A stretch of 5,442 nucleotides of DNA, taken from Methanobacteriota archaeon (GTDB lineage Archaea > Thermoplasmatota > Poseidoniia > Poseidoniales > Poseidoniaceae). The notes beneath the pieces were generated by a model. It was not told the DNA's origin. It worked only from the letters and a program-made list of their open reading frames with translations, and did no database searches. The translations under genes and the position numbers were made by a program. Below are positions 1 through 5,442 of the stretch, one piece after another. Each line of letters starts with the position of its first letter. Position 1 is the stretch's first letter. The stretch is from assembly GCA_009936765.1 (NCBI GenBank), contig JAACDL010000041.1:1-5442 (forward strand). Direction: 5' to 3'.

Positions 1-1172
1 CCGGGAGGTCCTCCTCTGGTAGGAGGTCCACTTTGTACTGGCTCATCTTCTTCCTCTTCGAACATTGCTCCACAGTGAGGACATTCGTTATCAGATTCTT
101 TGACTAATCCGTCACAGACTTCACAAGCGAACATCTCTTCATCGCTTTCAGGTTCTGTATTTTCCTCTCTGCTTCCGGTTTTTTCGACAGAACCGTCTTT
201 TGAGCGGAATAGGTTGATTTCAACAACAGCATCAAGCCCTTTGAGAGCAACCTCAGTAGAAATAGCGTGTTCAAAAGCAGTGGATAGGTCATCTGGTGTA
301 TCTAAGACTCTACCGTCATCAACGTAGGTTACATTGACAGTAAGGATTCCATTTTCTGCTTTGATTTGAGGTGTTTCAACAGCAACGCCTCTCTTCCTTG
401 CAACTCTTCTAACTGCGACTTCTGACATTCTTCGGTAAAGTGCTTCATTACCTGAACCCTCTTTATCAGAGCCAATCGCGTTAGCTAGGAATTCTGCTGC
501 ACCTGCTTCATTGTCTGAACCTTTCAGATGTGATGGTAGTTCTCCGCCAATCGAGGATAGTACATTCGCCGCCGACTCCTGATTCATCTGAAGCCATTGG
601 CTTCTTCTTTCATTCTTTACCGTTCTTTCTGCCTCAGCAATTCTGTTAACCATTGCATCAGTAGGTGATAGAGATGGATTGTTAGATATCGATAGTCCAC
701 CAACTTGGCTATTCTGGACGCCTAAATTATTGTTGTTTGGCCCAGCTCCGCTAGCCAAAGATGGCCCTTTCGCAGCAGGGGGCATATCTCCTCTAGATCC
801 TCCAATGTTGGGCGGCGCTTGACCTGGTAGAGGACTAACATTAGATGTAGGAATTACATTTTGCGGCATTCCTTGCGGAGGCATGCCTTGTTGCGGCAAA
901 CCTTGCATGTTATGTGCGATTTGCCCCATTATATCTGGCATAACGCCTGGTGGCAAACCTTGTCCTGGCATGCCCTGGTTCAAATTCTGGTTCATTACAG
1001 CCTCTCCGGAAACTACTCCGAAATTACGGCCACCGGTGACCTCTTGGCCACCTAAACCTACAGAGCCAACACCTGGTAGTCCGCCGGCTCTGCTCATCTC
1101 TTGACGTGCGCCACATTCGGGACAGAATATACTGTCATCAGGTATCTCTTCAACACAAGAGCCGCACTGCAT
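1..1172 (-). CDS. Double zinc-ribbon protein with QGMP-repeat linker (3' end beyond window)
   Basis: This is an open frame of 390 codons that runs off the left edge without a stop, so the C-terminus is missing. The start is the ATG at 1172-1170, chosen because GAGGGG lies six bases upstream and the first zinc ribbon begins at residue 3. Cys3, Cys6, Cys17 and Cys20 form a C-x2-C-x10-C-x2-C ribbon, and Cys350, Cys353, Cys364 and Cys367 form a second with identical spacing. Between them are a Gly/Pro/Met/Gln/Asn-rich, probably disordered linker (about residues 27-170) and an uncharacterised part (about 172-332). That part has a charged helical stretch around 175-200, an Arg-rich helix around 247-262, and a likely alpha/beta portion around 265-325. 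An acidic Glu/Asp tract flanks the second ribbon, followed by a Gly/Pro tail. There is no signal peptide or membrane segment, so it is cytosolic. Zinc ribbons of this kind usually mediate protein or nucleic-acid contacts. I do not recognise the family and assign no function. It is transcribed away from the isoprenoid genes, so no functional link is implied. Confidence 0.85.
   Translation of the reverse strand, partial: MQCGSCVEEIPDDSIFCPECGARQEMSRAGGLPGVGSVGLGGQEVTGGRNFGVVSGEAVMNQNLNQGMPGQGLPPGVMPDIMGQIAHNMQGLPQQGMPPQGMPQNVIPTSNVSPLPGQAPPNIGGSRGDMPPAAKGPSLASGAGPNNNNLGVQNSQVGGLSISNNPSLSPTDAMVNRIAEAERTVKNERRSQWLQMNQESAANVLSSIGGELPSHLKGSDNEAGAAEFLANAIGSDKEGSGNEALYRRMSEVAVRRVARKRGVAVETPQIKAENGILTVNVTYVDDGRVLDTPDDLSTAFEHAISTEVALKGLDAVVEINLFRSKDGSVEKTGSREENTEPESDEEMFACEVCDGLVKESDNECPHCGAMFEEEEDEPVQSGPPTRGGPP
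861..977 (-). repeat. 15-bp-period repeats encoding QG(M/L)Px pentapeptides
   Basis: Within the zinc-ribbon gene, two short tandem blocks encode the pentapeptides QGMPG-QGLPP (residues 66-75, bases 948-977) and QGLPQ-QGMPP-QGMPQ (residues 90-104, bases 861-905). At DNA level, units close to GGCATGCCTTG or GGCAAACCTTG on the plus strand begin at 865, 880, 895, 952 and 967. They are therefore 15 bp apart within blocks, and the 11-bp unit GGCAAACCTTG recurs exactly at 895 and 952. The 15-bp phase keeps the reading frame, as expected for expansion by replication slippage in a disordered linker. Confidence 0.7.
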
Positions 1173-1262
1173 TCCTATCCCCTCATATCTCGGCTGAGTG
1201 GGTTTGAGATAAAGTCTTGCTTTGATTATGTGTGATTTTACATGCAATTTGGATAAACATTC
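1173..1262. promoter_or_regulatory. Divergent intergenic promoter region
   Basis: These 90 bp separate two divergently transcribed genes and must contain start signals for the minus-strand gene and probably for the first synthase. For the minus strand, CTTTATCT (1214-1207) is a TATA-like box about 38 bases before the ATG, which would give a short leader containing the Shine-Dalgarno site. For the plus strand, ATTTTACA (1235-1242) is centred about 25 bases before the TTG at 1263, as expected for a leaderless archaeal transcript. Neither box is a strong match to the archaeal consensus and no clear BRE is visible, so the individual boxes are tentative. Confidence 0.4.
1177..1184 (-). promoter_or_regulatory. 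Shine-Dalgarno site of the zinc-ribbon gene
   Basis: Read on the minus strand, GAGGGGAT precedes the ATG at 1172, with six bases between GAGGGG and the start codon. It fixes the start of the zinc-ribbon gene. An upstream ATG overlapping this site reaches a TAG within four codons and cannot be the start. Confidence 0.75.
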
Positions 1263-2375
1263 TTGACCGAGAATAGAATTATCATTTCTGATTCTCAGGA
1301 CATCAATACCCCACAGGGTCAAGAACAGAAAGCGATTCCGACCAATCGAGGGGATTTGGTGGCTGTACTCATCAATACTAAACTTGATGCGCTGTTAGAG
1401 GCGACTTCACGGTCTTTTTATCCTACTCTTAAGTACCTTCCAAAGAAGACACGTGGTCGCATTGGGCTACTGTATTTACTAGCAAGAGTCGCAGATACAA
1501 TTGCAGATTCTAAGCATGGGGAAACCGAAGTACTTCTACAAATTTTGAAACAGTACAATGATGTTGCACAAGGCCGCTCCTCAACCCTCCCTGATTTCTC
1601 TGAAATTTCAGAAATCCAGGACAATGAAAATGAGGCGGAACTTTTACGAAATGTCAAAGATGTTGTAGCGGGTCTGTCTGAGTGCGATGAGGTTGATAGT
1701 TCTCTAATATTGGAATGCTTAGACATAATCGTTGAAGGTCAAATCTTAGATCTCGAAAGATTTGGTACCGCCAAAGAAGGGGGTAGTATTTCATCTCTAA
1801 AGTCAGAGGAAGAATTAGATGATTATGCATACAGAGTAGCTGGTTCTGTGGGTGTTTTTTGGAGTAAAATATCTCTTACTCATCTAATGACATTGCCTGC
1901 TGGTAAAGAGGAAGAGTTCCTAAAGAAGGGAATTAGATTTGGAAAAGCGTTGCAAATGATTAACATTCTTAGGGATATTCCTGAAGATTTACGCTTTGGC
2001 AGATGTTACATTCCTGATGTTACTTTAGCAGAGTACAACCTAAAACCCGACGATCTAATGGATTCAACAAATATCGACAAATTCAGGCCATTGTACGATA
2101 AATACCTAGACCTTACAAATGAACATCTTGAAGCTGCTGTAGATTATATCAAGATGCTACCGGATAAGCAGTTACGTCTCAAAGCATCATGCATGCTGCC
2201 CGTATTGATTGGGCAACGAACAGTAACTCTTCTCAGGACCGGAAATATCCTAGATTCTGAAGAGAGAATAAAGGTAACAAGAGATGAAATAAAATCTTAT
2301 GCGCGTAAGCTCTTGCGCGCTTTGATTATTCCTGGCGGTGTTAGGAGGCTGCTGGAGAAAAACAAAGACAACTGA
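1263..2375 (+). CDS. Squalene synthase-type head-to-head prenyltransferase
   Basis: This 370-residue protein is predicted to join two farnesyl diphosphates head to head through presqualene diphosphate to squalene. Visible family marks are SRSFY (49-53), the first Asp-rich motif DTIAD (78-82), Y188 followed by YRVAGSVG (190-197) at the position of the catalytic Tyr of squalene synthases, and NILRDIPED (234-242) with the second Asp pair D238/D242, then GRCYIP (246-251). Both metal-diphosphate motifs are intact. The overall pattern (YLLARVADTIAD, then RVAGSVGVFWSKI, then RFGKALQMINILRD) resembles the bacterial squalene synthase branch more than phytoene synthases. No membrane-anchor helix like that of eukaryotic enzymes is evident at the C-terminus, which ends in a basic segment. 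No in-frame ATG precedes the core. The frame opens at TTG 1263 after a TAA at 1254-1256, and GTG 1359 (residue 33) is an alternative start with a better ribosome site. Product length (C30) is inferred from similarity only. Phytoene or dehydrosqualene formation is possible. Confidence 0.88.
   Translation: MTENRIIISDSQDINTPQGQEQKAIPTNRGDLVAVLINTKLDALLEATSRSFYPTLKYLPKKTRGRIGLLYLLARVADTIADSKHGETEVLLQILKQYNDVAQGRSSTLPDFSEISEIQDNENEAELLRNVKDVVAGLSECDEVDSSLILECLDIIVEGQILDLERFGTAKEGGSISSLKSEEELDDYAYRVAGSVGVFWSKISLTHLMTLPAGKEEEFLKKGIRFGKALQMINILRDIPEDLRFGRCYIPDVTLAEYNLKPDDLMDSTNIDKFRPLYDKYLDLTNEHLEAAVDYIKMLPDKQLRLKASCMLPVLIGQRTVTLLRTGNILDSEERIKVTRDEIKSYARKLLRALIIPGGVRRLLEKNKDN
1348..1353 (+). promoter_or_regulatory. 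Possible internal Shine-Dalgarno for a shorter squalene synthase start
   Basis: GAGGGG lies five bases before an in-frame GTG (1359, residue 33) and just before an in-frame TTG (1356). The same GAGGGGAT octamer serves as the ribosome site of the divergent zinc-ribbon gene. Starting at GTG 1359 would give a 338-residue protein that still contains the whole catalytic core, which begins near residue 42. The site could also be a chance Arg-Gly-Asp coding stretch. Confidence 0.4.
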
Positions 2376-2569
2376 ATTATTTCTCAATTTGTAAATTATT
2401 CTATGTCGATGTAAACAGTCGCTCACTAAAGGTACTCATTGCATAATAGGTCGGAATTTTTCATCGTGGATGACCCTTAAGCGAAATAATGTAAACCTTG
2501 TTTTACAATTTCATTGTTGGTTGTAACCCCGCCCGTAGGGCGTAAGGCAAAATACCCTCAAACTGATAA
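2376..2569 (+). other. 194-nt intergenic or leader region before the second synthase
   Basis: No credible gene is visible in this gap. Next to the stop of the first synthase it is AT-rich, with AATTATT occurring twice. A run of five T (2457-2461) could act as an archaeal T-rich terminator. Downstream, GCGAAATAATGTAA (2481-2494) weakly resembles a BRE plus TATA box and would place a transcript start near 2515 with a leader of roughly 55 nt. A GC-rich hairpin lies within that leader. Together these suggest, without proving it, that the second synthase and the membrane hydrolase have their own promoter. Confidence 0.35.
2530..2542 (+). promoter_or_regulatory. Small GC-rich hairpin in the leader of the second synthase
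   Basis: CGCCC-GTA-GGGCG is a perfect five-pair stem with a three-base loop, ending 27 bases before the GTG at 2570. It is not followed by a T-run, so it is not an obvious terminator. It stands out in AT-rich surroundings and could affect translation or mRNA stability of the downstream gene. It is short enough to have arisen by chance. Confidence 0.35.
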
Positions 2570-3895
2570 GTGATGAAGAAGACAGAGCAGTTGAGCGACA
2601 TGCTGGAACGCCGCAAACCACTCGACTTGCTGTTCCCTCTAAAGGGCGGAGCGTCGAATGAGGTCGGTGGCAAAAAGGAAGGCATGACTGCTGCTCAAAG
2701 ATTGCGAGCTGCAGTTAATCTCACAGCAGATGCAGTGAAGGCTGTCAGCCTAACTGCAATGGAGGCTCTTCGTGAAGGTGCAGCATTCATCGGTATTGTT
2801 GGTGAGCAGGATGAATTGATAGATCCTTTCAATCATCTCGATGCACCGATATGGGCCAGAGACCCTCCTGCAGAATTATTAAAATTAGCATATTCTTACT
2901 GTGAAGAATTAACAATGAGAGAGGCAGGTAACTTCTATCACTCGTTCAAGTATCTTCCAGATGAACAAAGATTGGCCATGTGCGCTGTATATGCCTTCTG
3001 TCGACGTGCTGACGACATTGCAGATGGCGATTGGCAAGATCGATTCCCGGGTTCACAAGGAGAGATGGACCCAGAAGCAGTTGCTTACCGCAAGGAGCTT
3101 GAGAGCCTTCAGAACAAAGACACAATCTTGCAAGAAGATTTGTATTTAGAAAAGATTACTCAACTCTTCTTTTTCAGAAAGAAACTATCAACATGTTATT
3201 CACAGACAAGTAGCACAGATCCAGTATTCCTTGCACTAAAGGACACGGTCACCCGATATGACATCCCAAGAAGTGTGTTTGATGATTTGATTACAGGTAT
3301 GGAAGATGACCTGTACAACAATCGATACCGTACTTTCGATGAGTTGTATATTTACTGCTACAGAGTTGCATCTGTTGTCGGTCTGATGTGTATCGAAATC
3401 TATGGTTATGATGACCCTAGAGCGAAGAAGTTTGCAGAATCATGGGGCATTTTCATGCAATTGACCAATGTCTTGAGGGACGTTGGTGAAGATATTCAAA
3501 GGAACAGGGTTTACCTTCCTTTGGATGAACTTGAAGCGAACGGAGTTAATGAATCTGAATTGAATGGTGATGTTGTTTTGAATACGACATGGGAACCTTA
3601 TGTTCATCATTATGCTAAGAGGGCTAGAACATATTTGAACGAAGCAAAGCAGTTACTTCCCCTGCTACCTCGTAGGACAAGATACTCTCCTGCTGCAATG
3701 ATTGCATTCTATGACAAAATCTTGAAACAGATTGAGAATCAGCAAGGTGATGTTTTCACGAAGAGAGTAAAGTTAAACAAATTTCAGAAACTAACTTTGG
3801 CAGCTGCAGTATATCTGCGCCATCGTTTCATACCAGGGTGGCTAAATCCAGTTTGGACTGGGTTTTCAAAAATCGGACTATTACCTGATGTCTGA
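2570..3895 (+). CDS. Phytoene/squalene synthase (CrtB/HpnD type) with N-terminal extension
   Basis: This is a 441-residue member of the head-to-head prenyl synthase superfamily. The core starts near residue 105: NFYHSFKYLP (121-130), RRADDIAD (145-152) with the first Asp pair D148/D152, Y262 before CYRVASVVG (263-271), NVLRDVGED (300-308) with D304/D308, and RNRVYLP (311-317). All catalytic Asp and Tyr positions are kept. Depending on chain length it would make phytoene from two geranylgeranyl diphosphates, or presqualene diphosphate or squalene from two farnesyl diphosphates. The core pattern fits CrtB and HpnD about equally. It differs from the usual enzymes of about 280-310 residues by roughly 100 extra N-terminal residues, with an Ala-rich helical stretch at 40-75, and by a C-terminal tail (about 405-441) rich in aliphatic and aromatic residues. 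A TAA directly precedes GTG 2570. ATG 2573 is an equally likely start, and ATG 2684 (residue 39, after AAGGAAGG) is a third option. The membrane hydrolase gene follows after 14 nt. Confidence 0.9.
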   Translation: MMKKTEQLSDMLERRKPLDLLFPLKGGASNEVGGKKEGMTAAQRLRAAVNLTADAVKAVSLTAMEALREGAAFIGIVGEQDELIDPFNHLDAPIWARDPPAELLKLAYSYCEELTMREAGNFYHSFKYLPDEQRLAMCAVYAFCRRADDIADGDWQDRFPGSQGEMDPEAVAYRKELESLQNKDTILQEDLYLEKITQLFFFRKKLSTCYSQTSSTDPVFLALKDTVTRYDIPRSVFDDLITGMEDDLYNNRYRTFDELYIYCYRVASVVGLMCIEIYGYDDPRAKKFAESWGIFMQLTNVLRDVGEDIQRNRVYLPLDELEANGVNESELNGDVVLNTTWEPYVHHYAKRARTYLNEAKQLLPLLPRRTRYSPAAMIAFYDKILKQIENQQGDVFTKRVKLNKFQKLTLAAAVYLRHRFIPGWLNPVWTGFSKIGLLPDV

Positions 3896-3897
3896 TC

Positions 3898-3905
3898 GGA
3901 GGGAT
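3898..3905 (+). promoter_or_regulatory. Shine-Dalgarno site of the membrane hydrolase
   Basis: GGAGGGAT begins two bases after the stop codon of the second synthase and lies six bases (counted from GGAGGG) before ATG 3910. This strong site decides the start and shows that the hydrolase is translated from a transcript shared with the synthase. Confidence 0.9.
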
Positions 3906-3909
3906 TAGG

Positions 3910-5430
3910 ATGGATACGCCATCCAGTAAGAGGCTTAGTGCCTATTTTTCATTTGGAGTTTTAATCGCTTTACTAGAGCCATTAATACTTCTTGTAATGG
4001 GTGATGATATCGCCGGAGCTCTTTGGCCTATGGCTAATCGCTCATTGGATTGGACATTCTTTCTTAGAGAATGGAGAACTGAGGCTTTCGCTCTGGCTAT
4101 AATTTTGGTTCCATTTGCATATGTTAGATCACCTAATAGTGGCGCTCGTGAAAAATCCATTTCTGCATTGATATTAGGGATTACATTCGGTCTTTTACTA
4201 ATCTTTTCTTTGCTAAATATTGCATACCTTAGGGATGCATTCTTGCTGTTGCCTACAATCTATGGATTCATAATTTTGTGCACTGTTCTAATCATTGGTG
4301 GGACACCTAAAAACCCGTTTAACAAAGCGAACAATACCATAGATAAAACAACTCACTTTCTGCTTGTATTGCTTGCAGTGTGGCTAATTAGTCCGGGATT
4401 ATCTGCTATGGCAGGTTTATCTCCATCTCCTCCTGAATTAGATTTAGGCGTCGGAACATATTCAGTAACTACTACGATTCATGAATATCCTATGCCGGAA
4501 GAAGTTGCTAGTATTCAGGGTGATTACGAAGAAGACGTGACATTCTCAGTTTATCTCACATTGCCTGATGGCCATCAAGGAGAAATGCCTCTGGCCATAA
4601 TCCTCCATGGGTTTGCTAACCCGTTTTTCAAATCATATGTGGATTGGGTTGAAACTATATCTTCAAGAGGCGTTGCAGTTGCCTTTGTTCAATATCCTTC
4701 TGATGTAATGCCACCGGGTTACGACACTTACGAATTACATGAAGAAGATGGAATGTCGAACCACCCCTTCCACCTTCCTAGAGCAGTTGCTATCGACGCA
4801 GCTTTAGATTTCACTACAACAATTATCCCAGAGAATGTAAATCCAGCACATTTGATGATTGGAGGTCATAGTCTTGGCGCAGGCTACGCATTACTTACTT
4901 TGGACTGGGCCTTAGAACGAGGTTGGGGTAATGAATCACTATTTGTTGACCTCGAAACTCCATACGCGAGGCCAGTTCAAGATAATCTTCAGATTGATCT
5001 GTCTGGAATACCTGATCAATTCATGGCACATGTAGCAATCAGCGAAGATGACATGAGCGTGAATGATTGTTTCGGAGTTTATCATCAATCATTGCTTGGA
5101 GAAAATGCACTTTTCATCGAGGTTCCAAGTGATCGCTATGGTTTCCCTAGATTAGTTGCAAGTCATTACTTACAAGCTACAGAGACCCATGATACATTGG
5201 CAGATTGGGGGTTCTACCGTAGGGTTGTTCATCAATCTGATTGGTTGGTCGCTAGAGCTGATGGGAATCAAAGTATGGCAGATTATTCAGCAAGTATGCT
5301 TGTTGATTCCAAAGAACTTCGAAACATGGGGGAGTGGTCGGATGGAACTAATGTCGAACAGTTAGGAATCTGGGATGATGCCCTGAATAGTTCAGAGTTC
5401 AAACACTGTAAATCATGGACTGGTCCGTGA
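3910..5430 (+). CDS. Five-helix membrane protein with outward-facing alpha/beta-hydrolase domain
   Basis: This 506-residue protein has two parts. Five hydrophobic helices are visible at about 13-30, 58-72, 84-105, 109-130 and 148-168. Positive charges cluster at the N-terminus (K8, R9) and in the second and fourth loops (around R73-K82 and K134-K146). With an odd helix count, this puts the N-terminus inside and the large C-terminal domain outside. That domain (about 200-506) is an alpha/beta hydrolase: LAIILHGF (228-235) carries the oxyanion-hole HGF, and GHSLG (319-323) is the nucleophile elbow with Ser321. Acidic residues E379-D381 near AISEDD and His419 in SHY (or His427) are the likely remaining triad members. 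Cys387 and Cys500 are the only cysteines outside the membrane part and could form a disulfide. The fold suggests an esterase or lipase, perhaps of the PAF-acetylhydrolase or cutinase-like type, but the substrate is unknown. It is cotranscribed with the preceding prenyl synthase, which hints at a lipid-related role by context only. The stop lies 12 nt before the window end. Confidence 0.85.
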   Translation: MDTPSSKRLSAYFSFGVLIALLEPLILLVMGDDIAGALWPMANRSLDWTFFLREWRTEAFALAIILVPFAYVRSPNSGAREKSISALILGITFGLLLIFSLLNIAYLRDAFLLLPTIYGFIILCTVLIIGGTPKNPFNKANNTIDKTTHFLLVLLAVWLISPGLSAMAGLSPSPPELDLGVGTYSVTTTIHEYPMPEEVASIQGDYEEDVTFSVYLTLPDGHQGEMPLAIILHGFANPFFKSYVDWVETISSRGVAVAFVQYPSDVMPPGYDTYELHEEDGMSNHPFHLPRAVAIDAALDFTTTIIPENVNPAHLMIGGHSLGAGYALLTLDWALERGWGNESLFVDLETPYARPVQDNLQIDLSGIPDQFMAHVAISEDDMSVNDCFGVYHQSLLGENALFIEVPSDRYGFPRLVASHYLQATETHDTLADWGFYRRVVHQSDWLVARADGNQSMADYSASMLVDSKELRNMGEWSDGTNVEQLGIWDDALNSSEFKHCKSWTGP

Positions 5431-5442
5431 TCATCAATTTCG

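Noticed and set aside
100..327. Open frames on the plus strand at 100-327, 861-1055 and 883-1104, and a minus-strand frame at 104-292 in another phase
   Set aside because: All lie inside the long minus-strand zinc-ribbon gene, which has clear Cys motifs and a ribosome site. They have no ribosome sites or recognisable motifs and are shadows.
1599..1612. Perfect 14-bp palindrome TCTGAAATTTCAGA within the first synthase
   Set aside because: It arises from a coding tandem repeat (Ser-Glu-Ile twice, residues 113-118) in a variable acidic stretch. It sits mid-gene with no sign of being an operator.
1418..1726. Minus-strand frame of 102 codons within the first synthase
   Set aside because: It is fully antisense to conserved catalytic sequence including DTIAD. 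It is Ser-rich, has no motif, and is a shadow.
2491..2506. Inverted repeat GTAAA/TTTAC with a six-base loop in the intergenic gap
   Set aside because: A five-pair AT-rich stem is expected by chance in such DNA, and it overlaps the candidate TATA element. Not strong enough to call an operator or terminator.
2503..2685. Minus-strand frame of 60 codons overlapping the intergenic gap and the second synthase start
   Set aside because: No ribosome site or recognisable domain. Most of it is antisense to the N-terminus of the synthase.
3942..4160. Minus-strand frame within the membrane hydrolase, and plus-strand frames at 2961-3149 and 5156-5365
   Set aside because: Each is overlapped by a well-supported gene with conserved motifs or clear membrane helices in another frame. 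None has start signals.
1..5442. CRISPR array, tRNA, rRNA, insertion sequence, or phage or defence genes
   Set aside because: No regularly spaced long repeats, cloverleaf pattern, terminal inverted repeats, transposase or defence-protein motifs were seen on either strand.

Overview
The window looks like archaeal DNA. The most likely source is a planktonic euryarchaeon of the Marine Group II (Candidatus Poseidoniia) kind. This is inferred from several features: a zinc-ribbon protein with a long Gly/Pro/Met/Gln/Asn linker and acidic tail, moderate GC content with dense gene packing, Shine-Dalgarno sites of the GAGGGGAT/GGAGGGAT type, and isoprenoid genes that carry archaeal-style additions. No rRNA or marker gene is present, so the assignment is tentative and a bacterial source is not formally excluded.

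Layout. Positions 1-1172 hold, on the minus strand, the first 390 codons of a double zinc-ribbon protein whose 3' end lies beyond the left edge. It has no stop inside the window. A 90-bp divergent intergenic region (1173-1262) separates it from three plus-strand genes. These are a squalene synthase-type head-to-head prenyltransferase (1263-2375), a second and clearly different member of the same superfamily of the CrtB/HpnD type with a long N-terminal extension (2570-3895), and a five-helix membrane protein carrying an alpha/beta-hydrolase domain predicted to face outward (3910-5430). The last two genes are 14 nt apart and share an operon. The first synthase is separated from them by a 194-nt leader region with a T-run, a weak promoter-like element and a small GC-rich hairpin, so it may be a separate unit. 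Only 12 nt follow the last gene.

How the genes may work together. Both synthases keep both Asp-rich catalytic motifs, so both should condense two allylic prenyl diphosphates head to head (C15+C15 to squalene, or C20+C20 to phytoene). The simplest reading is one squalene-making and one phytoene-making enzyme side by side. An alternative is a two-enzyme squalene route resembling HpnC/HpnD. The hydrolase has all the visible parts of a serine esterase or lipase, but its substrate cannot be read from the sequence. Its tight coupling to the prenyl synthase is the most intriguing part of the window. No mobile element, CRISPR array, tRNA or rRNA was seen.
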